This document shows positions 7,595 to 14,497 of a stretch of 64,000 nucleotides of DNA, piece after piece. Below the pieces are notes generated by a model. It worked only from the letters and a program-made list of their open reading frames with translations, did not search any database and was not told where the DNA came from. Source of the DNA: an uncultured Chitinophagaceae bacterium (GTDB lineage: Bacteria; Bacteroidota; Bacteroidia; Chitinophagales; Chitinophagaceae); the NCBI GenBank assembly GCA_937907395.1, contig CALCII010000013.1:248001-312000 (forward strand), read 5' to 3'. The position numbers and the translations under genes are program-made. Every line of letters begins with the position of its first letter. Positions within the stretch are counted from its first letter, which is position 1.

Positions 7595-9574
7595 TTACTC
7601 CTGGTATAACACAGTAAATGATAGTGGTGCCGCAGTAAGAGTACTGTTCAGCTGTTGATCTTTAGCATTGCTTACTGCTGTTTTCCAACTTCCTTCGGGC
7701 AAATTCAATTCATAATTTGTTTTTAATGCGTTGCAGATCACCAATACTTTTTTCCAGGTATCGGTTTCTGTTTTCCGTTCAATGGTATAAGCCACCACAC
7801 CATCAGGAACAGAGAGGAACTTCAGTTGATTGGCTACCTGTCCGGCAGTACGTAAGCGGAACAGCAGATGTTCTTTTCTGATTTGTATGAGTTGCTGAAT
7901 GAAGCGATAGGTTTCGTAATGACTGTGTTTTAAATTCCAGTTGATGGCATTGATACTGTCGGGCTTGTTGTATGAATTTTCAACACCATACTTGGTTCTT
8001 AAAAATTCCGATCCTGCATGAATAAACGGAATGCCTTGTGAAGTCAATACAATCCCATACGCCATTTCCTGCATGCGGATGCGTTGTTCTTCTGTAGCAT
8101 CATCGGCAGAAACAGCGAGCTTATCCCACAGTGCCAGGTTATCATGACAATCCACATAATTAATCACCTGTGCAGGCTTGCTGGCGTAGGGCACTTTATC
8201 ATAAAATGCTTTTGTCATATTCACCTGTGGATGCAACATGGAACCCACAATGCCAAACTTGATCGTTTCGGTCATCTTCGGATTTCCATTTACAAATCCT
8301 TTTGCTTTTTCTTCAAACACATAACCTTTGATACCATCACGTATATCATCGCTGAACACAGCAATATTGTTGAGCTTGCTTACATATCGCTTGAACGCCA
8401 TCTTCGATTCTTCCATGGCAGGAGGAGCAGCTGCCCATCCTTCACCATAAATCAGGATGTCGGGTTTGATGGCTTTTAAGGCGGCTTCAATCTGGTTCAT
8501 GGTTTCAATATCATGAATCGCCATGAGGTCAAAACGGAAACCATCCACATGGTATTCCTTCACCCAGTGCACCAGTGTTTCAATCATGAACTTGCGCATC
8601 ATCGGTTGTTCCGATGCGGTTTCATTGCCACAGGCCGATGCATCGCAGAACGTACCATCTTTTTTCATGCGGTAATAATAGCCGGGAACGAGTTGATGAA
8701 AATTCGATTCTTTGGTTAGCGCCGTGTGATTGTAAACTACATCCATCACCACACGCAATCCGTTTTTATGAAATGCGGCCACCATTTCTTTAAACTCTTT
8801 GATGCGTACATGTGCATCGTACGGATTGGTGCTGTAAGAACCTTCGGGTGTGTTATAATTTTTAGGTCCGTAGCCCCAGTTGTAAAACGGTTGATCCAGT
8901 TTGGTTTCATCGGTATAGTTGAAATCAAACACAGGTAAGAGGTGTACATGTGTCACACCCAATTCCTTCATGTGTTGCAAACCGGTACTTTCTCCAAACG
9001 GATTTTTTGTATTGCTTTCGGTAAGTGAACTAAATTTTCCTTTTTGAGAAAAGCCGGAAGAAGCATGCATACTGATGTCACGGATGTGCATTTCATATAT
9101 CACAGCATCCTGCATGGATTGATCGTTTGTGAAGGCTGGTGATACATCTGTGCTCCAGCCGGTGGGATTGGTGGCACTGAAGTCGATGATCTGTACACGA
9201 TTGCCATTCACACCTACAGAAGGTGCATATGGATCGGTTACTTCATTGCTCCATTTACCATTGATCATGGCTTGTACAGTGTAGTATTTATTGAGAAAAT
9301 CACCATCGAGATGAGCCAGCCAGGTGCCGTTCTTGTCTTTGGTAAACAACAGTGAGCGGATGAGATTGGGCCCCATGCCTTCTTTATACAAATTCAAACG
9401 TAATTCCTGTGCGGTGGGAGCATATACTCTGATGCGTGTATTGGTTTTGGAATAGGTATAGCCTATATCTGTTCCGGTGTAAACAGGATAAGTGCCGGTA
9501 ATGGGATTTTTTTGTGCCAGGCTGGGTTGCATAAGAAGGAATAAGGCGATTGGGATTGCTAAGAGATGTTTCAT
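7595..9574 (-). CDS. pulA: Type I pullulanase (GH13), exported
   Basis: 659 residues. Residues 1-20 are a signal peptide (LLMQPSLAQ). A CBM48-like N-terminal sandwich spans about 30-130, then the GH13 barrel. Conserved regions are present: MDVVYNHTA, DGFRFDLMAIHD (nucleophile Asp), LIYGEGW (acid Glu) and NYVDCHDN. It hydrolyses alpha-1,6 branches of pullulan, glycogen or starch. The pullulanase motif usually written YNWGYDP reads YNWGYGP here, a substitution visible in the codons near 8870. No SusCD or alpha-amylase neighbour is present, so it acts outside the beta-glucan loci of this window. Confidence 0.92.
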   Translation of the reverse strand: MKHLLAIPIALFLLMQPSLAQKNPITGTYPVYTGTDIGYTYSKTNTRIRVYAPTAQELRLNLYKEGMGPNLIRSLLFTKDKNGTWLAHLDGDFLNKYYTVQAMINGKWSNEVTDPYAPSVGVNGNRVQIIDFSATNPTGWSTDVSPAFTNDQSMQDAVIYEMHIRDISMHASSGFSQKGKFSSLTESNTKNPFGESTGLQHMKELGVTHVHLLPVFDFNYTDETKLDQPFYNWGYGPKNYNTPEGSYSTNPYDAHVRIKEFKEMVAAFHKNGLRVVMDVVYNHTALTKESNFHQLVPGYYYRMKKDGTFCDASACGNETASEQPMMRKFMIETLVHWVKEYHVDGFRFDLMAIHDIETMNQIEAALKAIKPDILIYGEGWAAAPPAMEESKMAFKRYVSKLNNIAVFSDDIRDGIKGYVFEEKAKGFVNGNPKMTETIKFGIVGSMLHPQVNMTKAFYDKVPYASKPAQVINYVDCHDNLALWDKLAVSADDATEEQRIRMQEMAYGIVLTSQGIPFIHAGSEFLRTKYGVENSYNKPDSINAINWNLKHSHYETYRFIQQLIQIRKEHLLFRLRTAGQVANQLKFLSVPDGVVAYTIERKTETDTWKKVLVICNALKTNYELNLPEGSWKTAVSNAKDQQLNSTLTAAPLSFTVLYQE

Positions 9575-9652
9575 AATGCATAAATGTAAGAATTTGTTGG
9601 GGAGGGGAGATAGGTGAAGCGGGTTTCAATACGGAGTTTGTCATGCATTCCC

Positions 9653-9780
9653 AGGCGATGTCTGGCAAAGCCGACTCGCCGTAATACGGAGCAGATTCTA
9701 ATTTGTTTGAAACGAAGATTTACATTTTGTTTACGGCGAGTGCCACAGGCTTTCACACAAAGCTGTCAGACACATCGCCT
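9653..9780. repeat. Dispersed ~128-bp element with inverted ends, copy 1
   Basis: Begins AGGCGATGTCTG and ends CAGACACATCGCCT, which are reverse complements apart from two extra bases. The interior shares TGGCAA, GCCGACTCGCCG, GCAGATT and GAAACGAAGATTT with the copy at 10902-11027 in the same orientation. No reading frame. Confidence 0.75.
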
Positions 9781-9803
9781 GAGAAGTGTTTGAAAGAGAT
9801 GTT

Positions 9804-9888
9804 TTACCACAGAGACACGGAGTACACTGAGGTTTTATACTTTCTCAGTCGACGTCTGGCAAAGCCGGTTCGCCGTAGTATGGAATAG
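9804..9888. repeat. Fragments of two dispersed repeats
   Basis: 9804-9830 resembles the ACCACAGAG arm seen at 7505. 9852-9888 (GACGTCTGGCAAAGCCGGTT onward) is a truncated third copy of the left end of the element at 9653. Together with that element these fill most of the 373-base gap between pulA and the TRIC gene. Confidence 0.55.
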
Positions 9889-9947
9889 TTATCTTTATAC
9901 TGATGTCAGGCATCACGATTTCATAACAACAACAAATAGAAATTCTC

Positions 9948-10562
9948 TTGCCCATTAACTTCACTATAGTACTGGCCCTCGCCGGAACCTTTGCCTTCGC
10001 AGTGAGCGGAATCCGGTTGGCTTCCGGCAAACAGATTGATTGGTTTGGCGCTTATATCATTGGATTGGTAACTGCCATTGGCGGTGGTACGGTAAGAGAT
10101 TTGTTCCTTGGTGTAACTCCTTTCTGGATGTTGGATTACACCTACTTTATAACAACAGGTGTAGCCTTGCTTGCAATCCTTGTGTTTAAAGAAAAAGTGT
10201 TCAGGTGGGGAAGTGCATTGTTTCTGTTTGATACAATCGGACTTGGCTTGTTTACGATTGTTGGAATCACGAAGAGTATAGATGCCGGTTTGCCTGTATG
10301 GGTTTGTATTGTGATGGGAACCATTACCGGTTCAGTGGGAGGTGTGTTGCGGGATGTATTGCTCAATGAAGTGCCGCTTCTTTTCCGGAAAGATATTTAT
10401 GCGCTTGCCTGTGTGGCCGGCGGGGGTATTTATTTTCTTTGTGCCTGGATGAATCTACCCACAGGAATCACAGAATTAATAGCGGCGTTATCAATTATTG
10501 CTTTTCGTTTGCTGGCAGTGAGGTATCATATTCACCTGCCGCAGCTGGAAAAATTGAAGTGA
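9948..10562 (+). CDS. TRIC-type (UPF0126) cation channel membrane protein
   Basis: 204 residues, almost entirely hydrophobic, predicted to form about seven membrane segments. The two internal half-repeats each carry the family's glycine-rich signature: AIGGGTVRDLFLG near residues 43-55 and GSVGGVLRDVLLNE near 125-138. Relatives are trimeric intracellular cation channel homologues that conduct K+ or Na+ (YicG/UPF0126 family). The start is a TTG at 9948; no ATG or GTG occurs between it and the in-frame stop at 9924, and the N-terminus INFTIVLALAGTFAFAVSG matches the family. It lies between two direct copies of the ~127-bp element, and a 21-bp palindrome array follows it. Confidence 0.83.
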   Translation: MPINFTIVLALAGTFAFAVSGIRLASGKQIDWFGAYIIGLVTAIGGGTVRDLFLGVTPFWMLDYTYFITTGVALLAILVFKEKVFRWGSALFLFDTIGLGLFTIVGITKSIDAGLPVWVCIVMGTITGSVGGVLRDVLLNEVPLLFRKDIYALACVAGGGIYFLCAWMNLPTGITELIAALSIIAFRLLAVRYHIHLPQLEKLK

Positions 10563-10633
10563 TAACGAAGGTTTGATTGTTCATAAGGGAAACCCCACCT
10601 TCTGTAGGAACCAATAAACCTATACCTGCCATT

Positions 10634-10869
10634 CTTGTTCTTGCACATACTTACCGCATCAATGTACAAGCCATTCTTGTTGTTGTATATGCCATACTTG
10701 TTTTCGTACAAGGCAATCTTGTCGCTGCACATGAAAGTCTTGTTGTTGTACAAGCCGTTCTTGTCGTTGCACAAGAGGATCTTATCTGTTTACAAGCGCA
10801 TCTTGTTCTTGCACACGCCAATCTTGTTTCTGCACAAGGCATTCTTGCCGTTATACAAAGCAATCTTGT
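10634..10869. repeat. Array of short palindromes with an exact 21-bp period
   Basis: The half-site CTTGT (or a one-base variant) occurs at 10634, 10676, 10697, 10718, 10739, 10760, 10781, 10802, 10823, 10844 and 10865; the slot at 10655 is degenerate. Spacing is always a multiple of 21 with no insertion or deletion. Most units read ACAAG-N5-CTTGT, a dyad with a variable centre. All overlapping reading frames are open because 21 is divisible by three, but none starts with ATG or GTG. See the finding for interpretation. Confidence 0.9.
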
Positions 10870-10901
10870 TTCTGTAACGAAAACATAAACCTGGTATTCA
10901 C

Positions 10902-11027
10902 AGGCGATGTCTGGCAACGCCGACTCGCCGCATTAAGAAGCAGATTACAGTTGGGTTGAAACGAAGATTTCGGTTTTGTTTACGGCTATTGCAAGGTTTT
11001 TACATAAGGCTATAAGACAGATAGCCT
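10902..11027. repeat. Dispersed ~127-bp element with inverted ends, copy 2
   Basis: Begins AGGCGATGTCTG and ends AGACAGATAGCCT. It matches the element at 9653-9780 in the same orientation, including GCCGACTCGCCG and GAAACGAAGATTT. The right end has diverged from the left more than in copy 1. The following bases to 11095 show nothing further. Confidence 0.72.
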
Positions 11028-11095
11028 GAGAAGAGTTTGGATGAAGATGCTGGAAGGAAGAAGGAAGAGCAAGACTAGCAAACTGAAAAGTTGAT

Positions 11096-11662
11096 CTATT
11101 TTTTAAGTCTCTTGTAAAGGAAAAGATTCAACTCTTCGATATTGAGATCAATTCTCATAGAATCATTTATTGAGTTGGAATAATTAATTATTTCAGTCAA
11201 GGCGGCATCAACTTTCTTTATTTCAATAGTTAGATTTTTTTCGTATGAGCCAGGTAAAATTGTGTCAATCATCAAATCAGTTAATTTCTCAAGTTTTTCA
11301 AGAATGCTTTTGGGAAAGACTAATGAGTTGCTTATGATTAGGTTGTCTAAATTGAAAGTCATATCATCTATTGTATCTGCAAGTGCATCAATTTGATCTG
11401 AAATTCTATCAAAATCCTTATCGTCTAACTTGTCTTTTGTGGATTGAAAATTATTAGCTTCTATTATAAACTCTTGGATTTTGTCTATTATTCTTGCTAT
11501 TTCGTAAAGTATTTTTGAATAGTTTTCTTGTTTAGTTTTGAAAATATAATTTTCATTCTCAATTCTTCGATTTCTTTTGTAAGTAAGAAATGAAAAGATT
11601 GCTGCAAATAGTGAAATGATTGTCGGTATAGTAATTTTTAGATACTCAATCATATAATTCAT
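11096..11662 (-). CDS. Unknown membrane-anchored helical protein
   Basis: 188 residues that I do not recognise. Residues ~10-28 (ITIPTIISLFAAIFSFLTY) form one membrane segment followed by KRNRR, which suggests the rest lies in the cytoplasm. The remainder is predicted to be mostly helical and rich in Ile, Leu, Asp and Lys with heptad-like spacing (KILYEIARIIDKIQEFI, ISDQIDALADTIDDM). The coding sequence is visibly more AT-rich than its neighbours, as is the upstream gene on the same strand, which hints at recent acquisition. An alternative start lies three codons downstream. Confidence 0.6.
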   Translation of the reverse strand: MNYMIEYLKITIPTIISLFAAIFSFLTYKRNRRIENENYIFKTKQENYSKILYEIARIIDKIQEFIIEANNFQSTKDKLDDKDFDRISDQIDALADTIDDMTFNLDNLIISNSLVFPKSILEKLEKLTDLMIDTILPGSYEKNLTIEIKKVDAALTEIINYSNSINDSMRIDLNIEELNLFLYKRLKK

Positions 11663-11729
11663 TTTTCATATAATCAATTATGTCACAGGGTATTTAATTA
11701 TACAGTTTCAATATTAAAACCTATTCATT

Positions 11730-12143
11730 CTATGAATGAAGCACTTGATATATAGTTACTATAAGGGTTACAACTGTGATTATGAAGATTGACCAAAATC
11801 GAAAATCGTCTTTTAATATGGTTTTTCTCCTTCGGTTATAAAGAGCCTTGAAGCCTCCTTGTGCTAAGAAATCTCTCACAGAAGGTTCATGAAGGGCAAT
11901 CAATGTGTCGCCAGAGAAAAGTTCAGAAAAATTTCTTTGTTCTTGCCTTGCTATGTATAAGAGGCTTCTAATGTAGTTGTCTGACTTGTCTTTTAATGTA
12001 GAAATACTTTTTGTTACTTCAAAGATGTTAAGATATGCTGAAGATCTTTTTTTCTCCCATAAAAGTAAATTTTCAAAAATTATGTCTAACTCTTTGGCGT
12101 TTTCTTTTGTTAAACTACTATTTTTTTTATCTGTGTATATCAT
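11730..12143 (-). CDS. Unknown small protein with a C-terminal membrane anchor
   Basis: 137 residues that I do not recognise. Residues 1-110 are charged and probably helical (NAKELDIIFENLLLWEKKR, ALYNRRRKTILKDD). Residues ~116-135 (FWSIFIITVVTLIVTIYQVL) form a tail anchor. It lies 67 bases upstream of the other AT-rich membrane protein on the same strand, so the two probably form one transcript. The opposite placement of the anchors suggests two cytoplasmic domains held at the same membrane. No toxin, nuclease or defence motif is visible. Confidence 0.6.
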   Translation of the reverse strand: MIYTDKKNSSLTKENAKELDIIFENLLLWEKKRSSAYLNIFEVTKSISTLKDKSDNYIRSLLYIARQEQRNFSELFSGDTLIALHEPSVRDFLAQGGFKALYNRRRKTILKDDFRFWSIFIITVVTLIVTIYQVLHS

Positions 12144-12320
12144 AAATGTGAGCAGTTTATCGGTCGAAAAAACATTTTATCAAATTAAAAAAATTACAAT
12201 GACTTGTAAAAACAAGGATTTAACCTGAGTTAATTGTTATTAATATAATATTAATGTTGCATTGTTTGTAAAAATGTAATTAATTAAAAGGATTATGATT
12301 CTTTGTTTGTTGTGAATTAT

Positions 12321-12354
12321 TTAAACAAGGATTGCCGAACTTATCCTTGTTTTA
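12321..12354. terminator. Hairpin terminator between the thioesterase and the AT-rich pair
   Basis: A perfect 10-bp stem AAACAAGGAT/ATCCTTGTTT around a 10-base loop, followed by TTTATAA on the plus strand and with A/T tracts on the other side. It lies just past the stop of the minus-strand thioesterase at 12365. The remaining bases back to 12144 are AT-rich with no gene. Confidence 0.65.
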
Positions 12355-12364
12355 TAATTATCTC

Positions 12365-12880
12365 TCACTCCTTAAAAAACAACGCTTTCAACTCCACTGC
12401 ATCATCGGGTTTCATTTTTCCACCAAGGATCAAGCGCAGCTGGCGGCGGCGCAGGGCACCTTCAAATAATTTTTGTTCATCTTCGGTTTCAGGTACCAGC
12501 TGTGGAACGGTACGGGGTTTGCGGTTGGGGTCTAAGGCAACGAATGTATAATAGGCTTCATTGCTTTTATAACGGTATTGCTGGGTGAGGTCTTCGCCCC
12601 ATACCATCAAATGAACTTCCATAGAACTGTTAAATGCACGGGTTACCCTGGCTTCAATATGTACCACATTGCCCAGTTTAATAGGGCTTTCAAAAGAAAT
12701 ATTATCTACACTTGCTGTTACTACTGGAAAATTGCAATGTTTCCAGGCGGCAAGGGCAGAGGCAATATCCATCCAGTACATCAACCGACCACCCATCAGG
12801 TTACCAAAGGTATTGGTGTCGTTGGGCAGTACCAGTTCCGTCATCACAATAAACGATTCTTTCGGACTTTTCGATTGCAT
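12365..12880 (-). CDS. Acyl-CoA thioesterase (hotdog fold, BACH/YciA type)
   Basis: 171 residues with the hotdog thioesterase pattern: ELVLPNDTNTFGNLMGGRLMYWMD near residues 15-38, where the Asn/Asp region and GG precede the long central helix, then VTASVDNISFESPIKLGNVVHIEARV. It hydrolyses acyl-CoA to free acid and CoA in the cytoplasm; chain-length preference is not visible. The C-terminus RRRQLRLILGGKMK is typical of Bacteroidota members. It is transcribed alone toward the hairpin at 12321. Confidence 0.88.
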   Translation of the reverse strand: MQSKSPKESFIVMTELVLPNDTNTFGNLMGGRLMYWMDIASALAAWKHCNFPVVTASVDNISFESPIKLGNVVHIEARVTRAFNSSMEVHLMVWGEDLTQQYRYKSNEAYYTFVALDPNRKPRTVPQLVPETEDEQKLFEGALRRRQLRLILGGKMKPDDAVELKALFFKE

Positions 12881-13019
12881 AGTTCAGTTATTTACAGGTG
12901 TAAAGGTGAGGAATATTCTGTTCCCGATTTCTAATTTAAATAGGTGCACTACCTATCATCTTCACAGGGGCAGGGGTGCTGGGAAGGTAAACTGCATTCG
13001 GATCACAAACTCCTGCCTG

Positions 13020-13201
13020 CTTCGACAAGCTCAGCATGACAGGTTTTTGTTTTCTTATTCTATGATCTTCTGTTTAAAAATGTGCTGTCTCATCGCCGTC
13101 GAAATCTTTGTCAAAGTGAGCCTGTCGAATCTTTGTCAGAGTGAGCTTGTCGAACTCAGGCTGAGCCTGTCGAAATCTTTGTCAGGCTGAGCTTGTCGAA
13201 G
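13020..13201. repeat. Cluster of GTCGAA-type inverted-repeat arms
   Basis: One inverted arm CTTCGACAAGCTCAGCATGA at 13020 is followed by several same-direction arms of the form GTCAgnnTGAGCcTGTCGAA between about 13098 and 13201, repeating roughly every 20-27 bases. They belong to the same family as the array at 1607-2424, but here they are arranged as tandem half-arms. The gap from 12881 to 13277 holds these and a terminator; no gene is seen. Confidence 0.75.
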
Positions 13202-13210
13202 CCCGTCAAC

Positions 13211-13260
13211 AAAAAAGCGTCATCATATTTCGACAAGCTCAATATGACAACGCTTTTTTT
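13211..13260. terminator. Bidirectional hairpin terminator downstream of queA
   Basis: AAAAAAGCGT and ACGCTTTTTTT flank an inner TCATATT/AATATGA stem around a CGACAAGCTC loop. The loop is a repeat-family arm, so a dispersed repeat appears to have become the terminator of queA, whose stop is at 13278 on the minus strand. Confidence 0.8.
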
Positions 13261-13277
13261 ATAAATGTAATATTCTT

Positions 13278-14327
13278 TTAGATCACCAGCATCGCATCTC
13301 CATAACTGAAGAAACGGTACTTGTCTTTGATTGCTTTTTTATACGCTTCCATGGCTAAATCATAACCGGCAAAGGCGCAGGTCATAATCAGCAGACTCGT
13401 CTTTGGTAAGTGGAAGTTGGTAATGAGTGAATCGGCAATATTAAACTGGTAAGGAGGATGTACAAAGATGTTGGTCCATCCTTCGCTGGGTTTCAGTAAT
13501 TGTTGTGCCGTAAAAGAAGTTTCCAATGCACGCATGGTGGTGGTACCAACAGCGCAGATACGGTTGTTGCCTTCTTTGGCTTTGTTGACAATCTTACAAG
13601 CGAAATCATCAATCTTGTAATACTCAGCGTCCATTTTATGTTTGCTCAGGTCTTCCACTTCAATAGGACGGAACGTACCCAATCCTGTATGCAGAGTGAT
13701 TTCCGCAAAACGGATTCCCTGAATTTCCAAACGCTTGATCAGCTCAATGCTGAAGTGCATACCTGCTGTTGGAGCAGCAACAGCACCTTCGTGTTTGGCA
13801 AATACGGTTTGGTAACGCTCACGGTCTTCATCATCTGGTTTGCGTTTGATGTATTTGGGCAACGGTGTTTCACCCATTGCATATAATACCGTGCGAAACT
13901 CTTCATCGGTACCATCAAAAAGAAAACGGATGGTACGGCCACGGGAAGTGGTGTTGTCAATTACTTCAGCCACCAGGTCTTCTGTATCGCCAAAGTAAAG
14001 TTTATTACCCACACGGATCTTACGGGCGGGGTCTACAATCACATCCCACAGGCGGTTTTGCTTGTTCAATTCACGTAACAGGAACACTTCAATCTTGGCG
14101 CCTGTTTTTTCCTTGCGGCCATACATACGGGCAGGGAATACTTTCGTGTTGTTTACCACAAAGACATCCTTATCATCGAAATACTCCATCACATCACGGA
14201 ACGTACGGTTTTCGATTTGTCCGGTTTTACGGTGTACCACCATCAGGCGGCTGTCTTCTCTTTTCTTGGTTGGGTTTTGTGCAATCAGGTTCAGCGGTAA
14301 GTCGAACGTAAACTGGGATAACTTCAT
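13278..14327 (-). CDS. queA: S-adenosylmethionine:tRNA ribosyltransferase-isomerase
   Basis: 349 residues from MKLSQFTFDLP; the 24 upstream open codons lack homology and run through the structured leader. It transfers and isomerises the ribosyl part of SAM onto 7-aminomethyl-7-deazaguanine at tRNA position 34, forming epoxyqueuosine. Family blocks are present: LIAQNPTKKREDSRLMV, DVFVVNNTKVFPARM, AAPTAGMHFS, HTGLGTFRPIEVEDL, AVGTTTMRALE and NFHLPKTSLLIMTCAFAG. No other queuosine gene is adjacent. A long hairpin ends 2 bases before the start codon (see the leader entry). Confidence 0.96.
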   Translation of the reverse strand: MKLSQFTFDLPLNLIAQNPTKKREDSRLMVVHRKTGQIENRTFRDVMEYFDDKDVFVVNNTKVFPARMYGRKEKTGAKIEVFLLRELNKQNRLWDVIVDPARKIRVGNKLYFGDTEDLVAEVIDNTTSRGRTIRFLFDGTDEEFRTVLYAMGETPLPKYIKRKPDDEDRERYQTVFAKHEGAVAAPTAGMHFSIELIKRLEIQGIRFAEITLHTGLGTFRPIEVEDLSKHKMDAEYYKIDDFACKIVNKAKEGNNRICAVGTTTMRALETSFTAQQLLKPSEGWTNIFVHPPYQFNIADSLITNFHLPKTSLLIMTCAFAGYDLAMEAYKKAIKDKYRFFSYGDAMLVI

Positions 14328-14329
14328 AT

Positions 14330-14434
14330 TGCGTTTGTAAATTTTTAGGCAACAGGTTACAAACGCAGGAGGGCTGTAAGTACCGGAGTAATTGTTCAAA
14401 CCTGGTCTTACGGCACCGGGTTTGCACCTGTTAC
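14330..14434 (-). promoter_or_regulatory. Structured queA leader with two mutually exclusive hairpins
   Basis: On the minus strand, segment B (14366-14348, GCGTTTGTAACCTGTTGCC) can pair perfectly over 11 bp with segment C (14340-14330), which ends two bases before the queA ATG. B can instead pair with upstream segment A (14434-14418, GTAACAGGTGCAAACCC) over about 12 bp with a small internal loop. Both pairings use the same GTTTGTA bases. The paired segments are seen; a regulatory switch is inferred. Confidence 0.5.
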
Positions 14435-14497
14435 ATTTTTCGAAGGCAGCAAAGGTAGGGGAAAACTAAGAAAATTGTACACCGGTTTTTCCACCAA

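Noticed and set aside
10577..10917. Several open frames over the 21-bp array read as heptad-repeat proteins
   Set aside because: All start with TTG, exist in both strands simply because the repeat length is a multiple of three, and none has a recognisable signal or homologue.
9653..11027. Insertion sequence or composite transposon with transposase
   Set aside because: The flanking elements are ~127 bp without coding capacity, and no transposase or integrase is encoded anywhere in the window.
14328..14399. Upstream start for queA
   Set aside because: The 24 additional codons lie in the structured leader; family proteins begin MKLSQF.
14330..14470. preQ1 riboswitch before queA
   Set aside because: No preQ1-I or II core such as AGAGGTTCTAG with the A-rich tail can be found, so only an unclassified leader is reported.
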